Notes: generated from the letters alone by a model not told the origin. DNA of 64,000 nt from Sapientia aquatica (GCF_004358105.1 NZ_SMYL01000002.1:731971-795970), one strand, 5' to 3'. Counted from the stretch's first letter, positions 9,806-18,785 are shown. A program made the numbers and translations.

Positions 9806-9919
9806 TTTTTACGTTGGCCTTCCATTTTGCATAGAGATAAAAAGTCATTTAATTGAGGTCGACAAAGCAAGGTTTAACTTGTATTCTGGAAATCAATACT
9901 TGCTCATAGAAAGCGCACG

Positions 9920-10795
9920 ATGACTTTGCCACTCGTTTCTATCGTTATTCCTAGTTACAAGTCAGAGTTTTTTGAACAAACTCTGCGTTCAGCTATAGGC
10001 CAGACTTATCCAAATATCGAGATTGTGGTCAGCGATAATTGTCCAACCGAAGCAATTAAAGATATCTGCGCCAAGTTCAACCATGTTGAGTACAGTCGCA
10101 ATCCCGAAAAAGGCGCGGGTAACGTCATCAAGTCGCTATACGCGGGCCGCGGCGAATTCATTAAGCCGCTATTTGATGACGATCTATTGCACCCTTTTTG
10201 CATCGAAAAAATGGTCCGTGCGATGCAATCCAATCCCGCGATTCAACTAGTCTTTTCGGCCTCCGCCATCATCGACAACAACAATAACAAAACCAGCATC
10301 CGCAAACCGAATAACGGTAGCGCTTTAATTTCTGGGCGCGATATGCAACGTCAAATCGTATTGAGCTTTATTAATATGATCGGCGAGTTTTCGTCCGTGT
10401 TATATCGCCGCAACCGAATTCAACAATTCACTCCCAATGAATTATTTAATCTAGCCGGTAAAGACTATGCGCTAGGCCTGGCCGACATTGCTGCCTTCTT
10501 TAACTTAACGCGCGATAACAGCATTTATTACTACGACGAAGAGCTAACTTACTTTAGGCACGACACGCAACTGCAATCCAATTCCAACCCAGCCGCTAAT
10601 AAAAACTTTGTCCATTGCGTCACCGAATGGGTCGATTTATTACTCCATGCATTCGATACCAACGCCATCAGTTTGGCTGAGCTGAGTAATGCGAACGCCG
10701 TGGTAACTAACTTTTTGAACAGATGGCGCAGTACTTATCCCGTGGTGGATCAATACCAAGCCAAATATCTACAAAAGATTGCCGATAATTCCTAA
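9920..10795 (+). CDS. GT2-family glycosyltransferase
   Basis: This 291-residue enzyme begins directly with the GT-A fold segment SIVIPSYKSEFFEQTLRS. IEIVVSDNCPT follows, then the metal-binding DXD-type motif FDDDLLHP near residue 95. The C-terminal third is less conserved and helical. It is the only gene of the 7-15.5 kb cluster on the plus strand. It diverges from the GT61 gene across 114 bp, which should contain both promoters. Donor and acceptor are unknown; it probably contributes to the same glycan. Confidence 0.85.
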   Translation: MTLPLVSIVIPSYKSEFFEQTLRSAIGQTYPNIEIVVSDNCPTEAIKDICAKFNHVEYSRNPEKGAGNVIKSLYAGRGEFIKPLFDDDLLHPFCIEKMVRAMQSNPAIQLVFSASAIIDNNNNKTSIRKPNNGSALISGRDMQRQIVLSFINMIGEFSSVLYRRNRIQQFTPNELFNLAGKDYALGLADIAAFFNLTRDNSIYYYDEELTYFRHDTQLQSNSNPAANKNFVHCVTEWVDLLLHAFDTNAISLAELSNANAVVTNFLNRWRSTYPVVDQYQAKYLQKIADNS

Positions 10796-10797
10796 AC

Positions 10798-11403
10798 TTA
10801 ATTGTGGTAAAACAAAATCTGCGGCACTTTGACATACACCCCGTCACTCGCCACACGTAAAATATCTTCAAAATACGTCGCGTCTCCCGCGTAACCTTTA
10901 TCCCTAAATCCGACCTGTTTGGCATAGCTCGTTTTGGTAATAAAGCAGCCGATATCAACCGAATTAATTTGTGGGAAAGTCTCAAAAAAAGTATGTGCTA
11001 ATTGAGGCCGATTGCCCGGATTAGTGTGGCCATGCACCATGTCGCACATCGCAATCGATGCATTGGTTTGCTTGATGGCTTTGAACATGATTTCTAAAAA
11101 ATCAGGACAATAATAATTGTCGTCGTTGGTGATTAAGATGTATTCCGATTCCGCCATTTTGATACCGATGTCGCGCAACGTGTGGCCGTAATCGTTGAAG
11201 CGTTGCTCAGAAAAATAATAATCAAACTTGTCGGGATGCTTAACTTTGAACTCATCCAGCAGCGTGTGCATTTGTTCATCGTAGCCATCGTGCAAAACCA
11301 GTAATTTAAAGTTTTGCAAGGTTTGCGCTAAGAAGCAATGTATCAATATCGGAATCAAATGATAACGTTTGTAGGCCACACAGACGATGGTGATTTCAGG
11401 CAT
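10798..11403 (-). CDS. GT2-family glycosyltransferase (short)
   Basis: This roughly 201-residue protein starts at MPEITIVCVAYKRYHLIP, a GT-A nucleotide-binding strand. It has LLVLHDGYDEQ and the DXD-like NDDNYYCPDFLE. The final part, with DKGYAGDATYFEDIL, resembles the end of the catalytic domain, so it is a minimal GT2. The ATG at 11403 fits the family N terminus. A TTG at 11436 would overlap the upstream gene's stop by 4 bp (TTGA) and is a credible coupled alternative. Its stop lies 2 bp from the end of the convergent GT2 gene, leaving no room for a terminator. Confidence 0.8.
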   Translation of the reverse strand: MPEITIVCVAYKRYHLIPILIHCFLAQTLQNFKLLVLHDGYDEQMHTLLDEFKVKHPDKFDYYFSEQRFNDYGHTLRDIGIKMAESEYILITNDDNYYCPDFLEIMFKAIKQTNASIAMCDMVHGHTNPGNRPQLAHTFFETFPQINSVDIGCFITKTSYAKQVGFRDKGYAGDATYFEDILRVASDGVYVKVPQILFYHN

Positions 11404-11432
11404 GGTAGGTTCAATCCATTCAGCGGTTGCGG

Positions 11433-12113
11433 TCAACGGTAGTTTTCAAACGACGGTGCCATATCAGCATGCGCGATTTGGTCGGCGTATTGATAAACCA
11501 AAGGATGAAATAAATCACCGCCCACGGCAGTCCACGCAAACGGATATTCAGAAACACTGCCATCGGTAAAAGGTGCGCCGAAGCGATCTTGTGGGTGGCG
11601 CGCGGGATGTTGCAGTAATTGCTCGGCCTTGCTATCGATGAGCTCGGTCAACTTGCGAAACCATAGTTCGGTGAACTCGGTTTTGGGGCGAAAAATCATG
11701 GCGCATAAGCCGATTAATTTGGTGTAGTTCTGTTTCATTTCAATTTCAAGTTCGCCGCCCACCGTTGCCACGCCGTGTTCACCGACTTCGGTATAACCAA
11801 CTCCGTAGGCTGCAGAGCGTTCTAATTGATCGAAGAACGGATGCCAGCTTTTTTGCGTATGTTTAACGTCGGCATATCCACCGCCATGCACATGCAGCAT
11901 ATAGCAGCGTAAATAGTCGCATTTATGCACGGCACTCAATAGATTAAATAGTGGATGAAACGGGTAGGCAGGATCTATCCAGTTAGCCAAGGTATTGGTG
12001 GTTAAATGCATTTGCGGACAGCCGGTATTACGCACCAAGGACAGCAAAGCTTGTGAGCGCGATTCTGTCATTTCATTGGGGCCCATCCAACCAGAAAAAA
12101 TAATTCTACGCAT
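11433..12113 (-). CDS. GT32-like (DXD sugar-binding) glycosyltransferase
   Basis: This 226-residue protein carries CDYLRCYMLHVHGGGYADVKH. That resembles the [SD]-D-x-x-R-Y-x-x-L-x-x-x-G-G-x-Y-x-D-x-D sugar-binding block of OCH1/capsular GT32 enzymes, with the final Asp changed to Lys here (YADVK). The rest, for example YGVGYTEVGEHGVATVG, does not match a family I can name. Start ATG 12113 has AAGGGA upstream. It sits 26 bp after the epimerase in a five-gene minus-strand run (fdtC, two-domain GT, epimerase, this gene, GT2). Assignment to GT32 is moderate. Confidence 0.68.
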   Translation of the reverse strand: MRRIIFSGWMGPNEMTESRSQALLSLVRNTGCPQMHLTTNTLANWIDPAYPFHPLFNLLSAVHKCDYLRCYMLHVHGGGYADVKHTQKSWHPFFDQLERSAAYGVGYTEVGEHGVATVGGELEIEMKQNYTKLIGLCAMIFRPKTEFTELWFRKLTELIDSKAEQLLQHPARHPQDRFGAPFTDGSVSEYPFAWTAVGGDLFHPLVYQYADQIAHADMAPSFENYR

Positions 12114-12139
12114 GCTGTAAATCCCTTTTGTTCGCTTGA

Positions 12140-13099
12140 TTAGTCTTTATTAGTCAACGCTAAAACATGCTGCCATGTGTCGTTTATTCCGTCGCTTAAG
12201 CTGATCTTTGGTCGCCAGCCAGTTAGTTGGTATAGCTTGTTGCAATCCAAAATATTGCTCGAAACGTCAAACGGTCGCAGCGGATGTTTGCTTGCGTTGA
12301 TCTGATAGTCGGTGCCGATTGCGCCCTGTAATACGTCTAAAACGTCGGCATTATCCGAGCCTACTCCACTGCCAATGTTATAGGTTTCACCCGGCACGCC
12401 TTGCTCAATCAAGATCGCCAACGCATCGGCCAAATCATTGATATAGACGTAATCCCGCACCGTACCGCGCTCGCCAAAAATATCGATGTTGAGATTATTT
12501 AAAATCGCATACATCGCCACACCAATAAAACCTTGTGGGCTGGAGCCGTATTGTCCTAAGCCATATGCATTGCTAGGGCGAGCAATCACGACTGGTAAGC
12601 CTTTCATTTGAAAGAAAAAGCCGGCGTATTTTTCAGTCACCAATTTGGAAATGCCATACGGTGAAATCGGGTTATTTGGATGCAGTTCATCGATCGGAAG
12701 ATACTTTGGCTGACCGTACACCGTTCCACCCGACGATACCAATACATACCGACTAATATTGCGCTCGCTGGCCATGCGCTGTAAGGACACGGAAGCGGGT
12801 AGGTTGGCAATGACATCCATCACCGGATCATCAAAGCTGGTTTTTGGTGTTGTGCCGTAGGCCAGATCAACCACTATTTGGGCGCGGTCCAGCAGCGGGC
12901 CGATGAAGTTCGTATCACTAATATCACCGGCGCAGTATTCCACCGATGTGGGCAATACAAATTTGGGTGAGCTGGAACGGCCAACGGCGATGATGTGTAG
13001 TTCTGGTTGGCTGATTAATTTTTCGATCAATGCATGACCAATAAACCCGCCACCACCGACGATTAAGATTGTTTGTTTGGATGAGTGTGTCGTTGGCAT
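12140..13099 (-). CDS. NAD-dependent sugar-nucleotide epimerase/dehydratase (GalE-like extended SDR)
   Basis: This 319-residue extended SDR has the N-terminal Rossmann motif ILIVGGGGFIGHALIEKL and VLVSSGGTVYG with the catalytic Ser/Thr. The YGISK catalytic Tyr-x-x-x-Lys and RPSNAYGLGQ follow, and the C-terminal substrate domain has VRDYVYINDLADAL and YNIGSG. The pattern is typical of UDP-glucose 4-epimerases and related enzymes. It probably supplies or modifies a nucleotide sugar for the neighbouring glycosyltransferases, but substrate cannot be decided from sequence. Only 7 bp separate it from the upstream two-domain glycosyltransferase. Confidence 0.85.
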   Translation of the reverse strand: MPTTHSSKQTILIVGGGGFIGHALIEKLISQPELHIIAVGRSSSPKFVLPTSVEYCAGDISDTNFIGPLLDRAQIVVDLAYGTTPKTSFDDPVMDVIANLPASVSLQRMASERNISRYVLVSSGGTVYGQPKYLPIDELHPNNPISPYGISKLVTEKYAGFFFQMKGLPVVIARPSNAYGLGQYGSSPQGFIGVAMYAILNNLNIDIFGERGTVRDYVYINDLADALAILIEQGVPGETYNIGSGVGSDNADVLDVLQGAIGTDYQINASKHPLRPFDVSSNILDCNKLYQLTGWRPKISLSDGINDTWQHVLALTNKD

Positions 13100-13106
13100 G
13101 ATGGCT

Positions 13107-14750
13107 TTAATCCGCCGCTTTTACGAGTAAATCATCCAAATTCAATCCGATGGACGAGAACAACTCTTTTCGCAAGGTCGTGAGATGTTCATTGGGCGAA
13201 GGATGTTTGGTATAGATGGCCAAATAACATTCCAATAACGACGGATCGTTCGATTTGCCGCGCGGCGCGACGTCGGCGGAATTATTTTTGTGTATTCGCG
13301 GGCCGTTGATGGCTAAATGCCGCAACGGGATTTTTTTGCAGGCGCTTAGAATAAAGTCCCAATCTTCATAGGCAATCGTGCTATCAAAGCGGATTTCTTG
13401 CGCCAAGCGTTTGGGATAAATCAGGCAGTTATTGGGGATGAAATTTTTAACATAGACCCGGTCCGCGTCCTGCTCTGCGATATCTCGCGCATCAGTTTGC
13501 AAGAGCGTGATTTGGTTGCCGACCACCGCTTCATTAACGGTTTCAAAATTGGTGTAGTACACGTTGGCGGGAGAAAAATTACGCGCCAAGTTCTGTAATT
13601 GCTCGGTCAACTTTTGAAAAAAATCGGGCGAAAAACTATCATCATCATCAAGAAATAAAAAGTAATCGCCCCTGATTTGCGCCATGCCGATATTGCGGCT
13701 TTCAGACGGGCCAGCAACGCCGCTACGTTCAATAAATACGCCGCCCGCCCTTAACTGTTGCGTGGCAGCTTCGTAGGTGGCGCTATTGTGTTCGTCTGAA
13801 ATAACGATGGTTTGAATATGTGGATAGCTTTGGTCGTGTATCGATTGCAGTGCGCGGCGCAATAAGACGGGGCGATTGTGGGTTGCGATGACCACGCTAA
13901 ATAACGGCGCTTGGATTTTTTTGTCGAGCGACTCAAACACGGCTTTTAATAGCTCAGTTTGAGTGCGTTGTGAGAAGGCATTGCGGCTGCTTTCTTCCGC
14001 CACCTTGCGCAACTTCTCGTCCTTCACATAGCGCACCGTGGTTTCGATCAGCTTGTCGTATTCCACGCCGATAATCACACTGCGAATAAACGGATCAATA
14101 TCGGTCTCGTAATCGACTTCAGAAATCACAACTTTGTGATTGTTGAGCAGATAGCTAACCCGCACAATTTCAAAAATCTTGGTTTCATGAAAATGCAAAT
14201 TAAGAATGGTTTTGCTGCGCCCAATATAGTGATCCAACTCTGGCCCAAATACGCCAAGCAGATTAACCACATTTAGCCCCGCAGCTTTTAAGCCATCCAA
14301 CACCTTTTGGCGACGTTCATTCAGTGCGCCATAAAACAGCACATCAATATCTTGGATTTCTGGTTTGGCAATGCGGGTGAGGGCGGGTGAGTAGCCGATG
14401 TGAATCAATACCGCATCGGGATTGATGCGATTGGACTTGAGGTAGTCGATATTTTTTTGACTGTAATCCCAGACCGTATGTGTTTTTAAGCAGTTGAAGT
14501 ATTTTTCGTCGCAATAGCGCGAGTTGGAATCCAACTGCTCTAAATTAAAAATGATGCTGTTGGGTGGAATATTGCGTTGATCTTGGATTAGGTGCGCGCC
14601 AAACAAAATATTGGTCGCCTCCACAATTATCGTGCTTTGGCTCAAATGCGACTGAAAACCCAACTCCAGTAAACTGGCATGAATCGACCGAGCCACGTCT
14701 TCAAAAATAGGCAAGACATAACAAATATTAAACACGGTCGTGGTGTTCAT
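13107..14750 (-). CDS. Two-domain glycosyltransferase (GT-B-like N half, GT2 C half)
   Basis: This 547-residue protein has two parts. Residues 1 to about 280 resemble glycan-forming GT-B-type proteins, with IDVLFYGALNERRQKVLDGL, LNLHFHETKIFEIVRVSYLL and a helical end. Residues from about 283 form a complete GT2 domain with PLFSVVIATHNRPVLLRRAL, a DDDD metal-binding stretch (FLFLDDDDSFSPDFF) and YEDWDFIL near the end. The fusion suggests two consecutive sugar transfers by one polypeptide. The start is ATG 14750 with only a weak Shine-Dalgarno. It lies between fdtC and the epimerase on the same strand. Confidence 0.82.
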   Translation of the reverse strand: MNTTTVFNICYVLPIFEDVARSIHASLLELGFQSHLSQSTIIVEATNILFGAHLIQDQRNIPPNSIIFNLEQLDSNSRYCDEKYFNCLKTHTVWDYSQKNIDYLKSNRINPDAVLIHIGYSPALTRIAKPEIQDIDVLFYGALNERRQKVLDGLKAAGLNVVNLLGVFGPELDHYIGRSKTILNLHFHETKIFEIVRVSYLLNNHKVVISEVDYETDIDPFIRSVIIGVEYDKLIETTVRYVKDEKLRKVAEESSRNAFSQRTQTELLKAVFESLDKKIQAPLFSVVIATHNRPVLLRRALQSIHDQSYPHIQTIVISDEHNSATYEAATQQLRAGGVFIERSGVAGPSESRNIGMAQIRGDYFLFLDDDDSFSPDFFQKLTEQLQNLARNFSPANVYYTNFETVNEAVVGNQITLLQTDARDIAEQDADRVYVKNFIPNNCLIYPKRLAQEIRFDSTIAYEDWDFILSACKKIPLRHLAINGPRIHKNNSADVAPRGKSNDPSLLECYLAIYTKHPSPNEHLTTLRKELFSSIGLNLDDLLVKAAD

Positions 14751-15009
14751 CTTGATGTGCTGTCCTAGTTAAGAGAGTTGGTGGCGAAAGTTGCGGCTGC
14801 TTAGTCGAATTACAAAATTATTCCCTACTGAGTCTAAAGACCTTTGATAAATACAAAGCGCGTAGCAAACGCGGAAAAACACCTTAAATCCTTTTTAATG
14901 TTGCAACTGTTTAGGGATTGATGTGCAAATGCTATTTTTTTTGGTGGTGATCGAAGCGGACGATTTTTAAACCGATTAATGAAATGTTCGCGCCAGAAAA
15001 ACTAAGCCG

Positions 15010-15510
15010 TTATTCGTTGAATGTGGCTTTTACCCGCGCCGCATCGCCGTACACCACCGCATTGTCCGGCACATCTTTAGTCACAATCGCGCCAGCACCG
15101 ATCATGGCGTGTTCGCCTATGGTCACACCGGGAAGAATCACCGCGCCACCGCCTATCGACGCGCCCGTTTTAATCAGCGTCTTAGGAAATTGGCTAGGAT
15201 AGACTTTGGAACGTGGACGTTTATCGTTGGTAAAAGTGACATTCGGGCCGACTAAGACGTTGTCTTCCAAGGTAATTCCATCAAACAAGGAAACCCCATT
15301 TTTGACCGTAACGTTATCCCCGATCACGACCTCGTTTTCAATAAAACAGTGCGAACAAATATTGACGTTGGCGCCGATCTTGGCCCCTTTGAGAACCACG
15401 CAAAACTGCCAAACCGTACTACCGCTGCCAATTGCCGTGCTTTGGACATCCGATAAATGATGAATAAAGTAGTCAATCAGTGGCGCTTGGTTGGGCGTAT
15501 TGTTGGTCAT
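15010..15510 (-). CDS. fdtC: dTDP-3-amino-3,6-dideoxyhexose N-acetyltransferase (FdtC/QdtC-like)
   Basis: This 166-residue left-handed beta-helix protein is built from hexapeptide repeats ([LIV]-G-x-x-x-x), for example [20 protein letters not shown] and [28 protein letters not shown] and the C-terminal [24 protein letters not shown] are typical of the WbpD/FdtC/QdtC group, which N-acetylates 3-amino or related sugars on the dTDP carrier. ATG 15510 is preferred over the TTG at 15513, with GAGAA just upstream. With fdtA and fdtB 6.4 kb away, it completes the last three steps to a dTDP-3-acetamido-3,6-dideoxyhexose (Fuc3NAc or Qui3NAc). Confidence 0.83.
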   Translation of the reverse strand: MTNNTPNQAPLIDYFIHHLSDVQSTAIGSGSTVWQFCVVLKGAKIGANVNICSHCFIENEVVIGDNVTVKNGVSLFDGITLEDNVLVGPNVTFTNDKRPRSKVYPSQFPKTLIKTGASIGGGAVILPGVTIGEHAMIGAGAIVTKDVPDNAVVYGDAARVKATFNE

Positions 15511-15700
15511 CAAATTCTCGTGGTCGGTCTAAGGAGTCACCTTACAGGGTTCAAATTGGCTCTGACAATGCGCTTAACAAGTTGCCAGCATTGAGCTTTG
15601 TTTCAAAAAGAATAGGCGCTGCATAGCACTTTCGCAATGTAATTAAAGAAGGGCGGCTTAACTTTTATTTTTTTCTGCACATTGACACGGGCCTAAAATT

Positions 15701-15720
15701 CCACAACAATATGGTTGTGG
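15701..15720. promoter_or_regulatory. Candidate autoregulatory operator over the arsR-type start codon
   Basis: CCACAACAATATGGTTGTGG is an inverted repeat (CCACAAC and GTTGTGG arms, 9 of 10 positions symmetric) that contains the ATG at 15711. A palindrome at this place fits autorepression by the ArsR-type protein it precedes. Seen in sequence; the binding is inferred. Confidence 0.5.
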
Positions 15721-16052
15721 ATAATCTAGGAACTATCTTTTTGGCGTTGTCTGACCCAACCCGTCGGGCAATTATTGAGCGGCTTTCTCAAGGTCCTGCG
15801 ACCGTGAACGAATTAGCCGCGCCTTTTGACATCTCGCAACAGATGATCTCAAAACATATCGCCTACCTAATCCGCGCTGACATCGTCGTCAAAACCAAGC
15901 GTGGCCGCGAAAGTGTTTGTCAATTGCAGCCAGAAGCAATCAAATTAGTGAGCGACTGGACGCATGAATACCGCCGGTTCTGGGATGAAAGCTTCGATAA
16001 ATTAGATGCAGTACTAACTCAACTGAAAAAAACGGAGGCACGTGATGACTGA
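15711..16052 (+). CDS. ArsR-family winged-helix regulator (SRPBCC-coupled type)
   Basis: This 113-residue helix-turn-helix protein has the family core FLALSDPTRRAIIERLSQGPATVNELAAPFDISQQMISKHIAYL. It lacks the ELCVCDL-type metal-binding Cys motif of arsenic/cadmium sensors. It belongs to the common ArsR subgroup encoded with an AHSA1-type START/SRPBCC protein, and its last codons overlap the downstream gene by 8 bp. The effector is unknown. No obvious Shine-Dalgarno precedes ATG 15711, where a palindrome occupies the site; GTG at 15714 is an alternative. Confidence 0.88.
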   Translation: MVVDNLGTIFLALSDPTRRAIIERLSQGPATVNELAAPFDISQQMISKHIAYLIRADIVVKTKRGRESVCQLQPEAIKLVSDWTHEYRRFWDESFDKLDAVLTQLKKTEARDD

Positions 16053-16521
16053 ACGCACAACCAACCTGCTGGAGAACCTAGAAATAACCCGCATCTTCGA
16101 CGCCCCGCGCGAATTAGTGTGGAAAGCGTGGACCGACCCCAAGCTCGTGATGCAATGGTGGGGCCCCAAAGGCTTTACTTCGCCCGCCTGCAAAATCGAT
16201 TTCCGCGTAGGCGGTCAATACCTGTATTGCATGCGCTCACCCGACGGCTGGGAAGGTTGGAGCGGCGGTGAGTACACCGAAATTATCGCGCCAGAAAAAA
16301 TCGCCTCGGTTCTTTTCTACGCCAATGAACATGGCAAACTCGAGCCGGCAGACAACAATGACGTGGAAGTGCGTGACGTCGTTACGTTTGAAGATATTGG
16401 AAATGGCCAAACCAAAATGGTCTTCAAACGCAGTCACTGGGATGAAGGCGAGGATGAGGGAATGATGCAGATCTGCGATAAATTAGTCGCGCTGCTGGTG
16501 GAGTTAATAAAGCGCGGTTAA
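16045..16521 (+). CDS. SRPBCC (AHSA1-like) domain protein
   Basis: This 158-residue single-domain protein of the AHSA1/START-like SRPBCC fold has the opening ITRIFDAPRELVWKAWTDPKLVMQWWGPKGF. DFRVGGQYLYCMRSPDG and GQTKMVFKRSHWDEGEDEGM follow. Family members bind hydrophobic ligands in a helix-grip cavity; no enzymatic residues are evident. ATG 16045 has GGAGG 6 bases upstream, within the arsR-type gene. The pair is a two-gene operon closed by a strong terminator. Confidence 0.87.
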   Translation: MTERTTNLLENLEITRIFDAPRELVWKAWTDPKLVMQWWGPKGFTSPACKIDFRVGGQYLYCMRSPDGWEGWSGGEYTEIIAPEKIASVLFYANEHGKLEPADNNDVEVRDVVTFEDIGNGQTKMVFKRSHWDEGEDEGMMQICDKLVALLVELIKRG

Positions 16522-16528
16522 CAACAAT

Positions 16529-16555
16529 AAGGCTGGGTTCAAACCAGCCTTTTTT
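16529..16555 (+). terminator. Rho-independent terminator of the arsR/SRPBCC operon
   Basis: AAGGCTGG and CCAGCCTT arms flank a GTTCAAA loop and run into six T. Confidence 0.9.
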
Positions 16556-16785
16556 GATGCTTGTTGGCCCACCTCAAACAGTAGGGCGATGCACTTCGAG
16601 CAGGAAATTCAATGTTCTCAGCTAGCTTGGAAGTCGCCAGCCTAGTTCAATCGGCTAGATTGTTTGATGTCGGATAAATTTACAATCGCCTCCAAAGGAT
16701 TGGGGGTAATTTTCATTAACTCATTGTATTTAATGAGATATTTTATCTGGGCATACTAATTGCTGTTAAACATTAAAAATTGCGT

Positions 16786-16802
16786 TTGGCAATGATTTAG
16801 CA
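16786..16802 (+). promoter_or_regulatory. Candidate sigma-54 (RpoN) -24/-12 promoter
   Basis: TTGGCAATGATTTAGCA has GG and GC exactly 12 bp apart, as in the TGGCAC-N5-TTGC consensus. It lies 36 bp before the PEP-CTERM start, leaving room for a short leader. RpoN control with the PrsK/PrsR pair is known for PEP-CTERM genes in other betaproteobacteria; this site is a match by eye. Confidence 0.45.
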
Positions 16803-16837
16803 GTTTGATTAGTACAACTTAACCTGAGGAAATAGCA

Positions 16838-17332
16838 ATGAAATTCAAATCTATCGTTGGCGCGTCAATTCTCGCAGCCTCCATGATCGGCAGCGCGTAT
16901 GCTTCACCCGTCTATGTCGGTAGCTGGGAAGTCGATAATGGTCCAGATTGGGGTACAGTTCCACTGGCATACACTGGTCAAGAAGCTGCCGCGTTATTGT
17001 TCGGCGGTGTAGCGTCGGATTACGTGATCTCAACAGTTGATAGCTCGGTTGCTGATATCAATTACTCAAATTGGGTTAGCACTTGGGGTGGTGCTTGCAA
17101 CGGCGTATCTCCATGCGGGACTATCGTTGCGGACGATTTTGCCATAAGCACTAACGGTCAATATGTGAATCCTGGTGACACCTCGAGCTATGTCAGGGAT
17201 TGGGCTAATGGAAGCCAATTTACCAATTACGCTTTCCGTGTCGATGCCAACGATGTTCCAGAACCAGCAAGTATCGCGATTCTGGCGTTAGGCCTTGCCT
17301 GCCTGAGCTTGTCACGCCGCGCCAAGCGTTAA
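16838..17332 (+). CDS. PEP-CTERM sorted exported protein
   Basis: This 164-residue protein has a Sec signal peptide (MKFKSIVGASILAASMIGSAYA, cleavage near residue 22). A short mature domain holds one Cys pair (GGACNGVSPCG). The C-terminal tripartite PEP-CTERM signal is VPEPASIAILALGLACLSL followed by SRRAKR. Such proteins are processed by exosortase at the inner membrane and sent to the exterior, usually in strains that make an exopolysaccharide. No exosortase gene is in the window. The start ATG has GAGGAAA upstream and a terminator follows. The function of the mature domain is unknown. Confidence 0.9.
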   Translation: MKFKSIVGASILAASMIGSAYASPVYVGSWEVDNGPDWGTVPLAYTGQEAAALLFGGVASDYVISTVDSSVADINYSNWVSTWGGACNGVSPCGTIVADDFAISTNGQYVNPGDTSSYVRDWANGSQFTNYAFRVDANDVPEPASIAILALGLACLSLSRRAKR

Positions 17333-17361
17333 TGGTTTGAATTAGTCAGTTCAGCAAAAGA

Positions 17362-17392
17362 ATGGCCACGGATATATTCGTGGCCATTTTTG
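17362..17392 (+). terminator. Terminator of the PEP-CTERM gene
   Basis: ATGGCCACG and CGTGGCCAT arms flank GATATATT, followed by TTTTTG; 30 bp after the stop. Confidence 0.88.
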
Positions 17393-17621
17393 TTTGTAGT
17401 GGGAATACAGCGCATATCCAAACTGCGAGTTGGGACTAGCGCGGAGGTTGGTATGATGCTGATCTGCGAAAAATTAGCGCTCCGGATTTTGGGGTTGGCC
17501 TAGCGTGGTTGGAAGGGATTTGGTGGGGGTGAAATTAGGCTAGTTTTTTGTGGCTGTCTGGTTTGTGCCCTTTGGAGTCGGTCGAGGTTCTACATAGCAG
17601 TCAGTCAAATTATAAATACAG

Positions 17622-18149
17622 TTATTTGTTAAGCGATATTGGGTAGAGCTGGATATTTACTCTTTCTTGGAACATGGTTCCAACATTAGTTTGTCTATTC
17701 ACTTTCGGTTCTTTGAGCGCCAAATATACGAAAATTTGAGAACCAAAAATATTAAAATAAAGATCGGTACCGTCGATGTTTTTAGGTAGTACCTGACGCA
17801 AATCAATATCCTTAGAATAAATTTCATGGGTCAAATCGTCTTGCCATTTCACATATAAATTAGTTGGTCTAATGTACTGGTAGCCCAAACCATTTCCATA
17901 TGTACCTCGACCAGTATCGGCAAAATCAGGCGAAGGGGCGGCAATTATAGTTTTTTCTTCAGAAAAGTCTTCCTTTTCGCCGGAGAATCTATAGTCGAGA
18001 ATGGTTGCATGTTGATCGTCATAACTCATATTAAATTCAAATCCTCTTGGTAACTGAGGCGACCAAAAAGGATTAAAGAAAAAAATAAAAGCGTAGGCCA
18101 ATAAAAATAACACGCCCAAACAAATTGCAATTACTTTGAAAGATTTCAT
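17622..18149 (-). CDS. Unknown membrane-anchored protein
   Basis: I do not recognise this 175-residue protein. It has one N-terminal hydrophobic helix (FKVIAICLGVLFLLAYAFIF, residues 4-23) and then a soluble part, probably periplasmic. That part has alternating beta-like segments (RGFEFNMSYDDQHATILDYRF, NLYVKWQDDLTHEIYSKDI, QIFVYLALKEPKV). No Cys or catalytic motif stands out. The base composition looks AT-richer than the neighbours. It is isolated: 289 bp from the PEP-CTERM gene and over 600 bp from the secretion operon, both on the other strand. Confidence 0.65.
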   Translation of the reverse strand: MKSFKVIAICLGVLFLLAYAFIFFFNPFWSPQLPRGFEFNMSYDDQHATILDYRFSGEKEDFSEEKTIIAAPSPDFADTGRGTYGNGLGYQYIRPTNLYVKWQDDLTHEIYSKDIDLRQVLPKNIDGTDLYFNIFGSQIFVYLALKEPKVNRQTNVGTMFQERVNIQLYPISLNK

Positions 18150-18785
18150 TTTGAGTTCGCTCTATTTTTGTAATTGCATGATCGATGGACATGAATAATC
18201 TCTGCTTTCATTCATGGTTGTCTAAGATTCCGAAGATATAACACTTAATTGAGTAGAGATTTCAGTTCATCGAAACTAAACGGGTAATTCTCTTGTGAAA
18301 TTTTTCGCTGACTCAACTTAAATTGAAACACAGTCGCACTGACTGGTTTGTGCCGAATACTGCCAATCACCTATTCAAGGCAGCCAATAAGAACGCACAA
18401 ACCGTTCCCACCGCAACAGTAGATTAAAACTTAATAATTGGCAACGTATTGCTTTCCATGCATGAATTTTGTCGTTTTAGGTGTAATTAAACTCCCACCC
18501 ACACTCGCAAAAAATCGCCTCAATGACAGCGCTGACCGCCTAAACGTCCGCAATTGACCCGCGTTATTGAAATAGATCGACTGGTGACTTCGGCCGCTAA
18601 TCCGTTGCTACCGAAGAAATAGCCGGTTTTTTCACCTCTAAAGTCAGCATGGCAATGTTGAAAAATAACTTACTGTGTAACGATCTGAGGCTGAACTTTG
18701 AAGGCGCATGTCATTTAACTATTACTTTTTCCATTCTCAACTTCAACTTCGGACTATCCAGTTGAATGGGGAAAGGGATGCGTAT
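18150..18785. other. Gap before the type I secretion operon
   Basis: This 636-bp stretch has no convincing gene, RNA or repeat. It should carry divergent promoters. A frame beginning at ATG 18708 runs into the OMF gene but lacks a ribosome-binding site and would disrupt the lipoprotein signal. Confidence 0.5.

Larger units (their letters stand above)
16522..16837. other. Gap between SRPBCC and PEP-CTERM genes
   Basis: This 316-bp stretch contains the terminator at 16529-16555, AT-rich DNA, and a candidate sigma-54 element at 16786-16802. I see no further gene. Confidence 0.6.
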
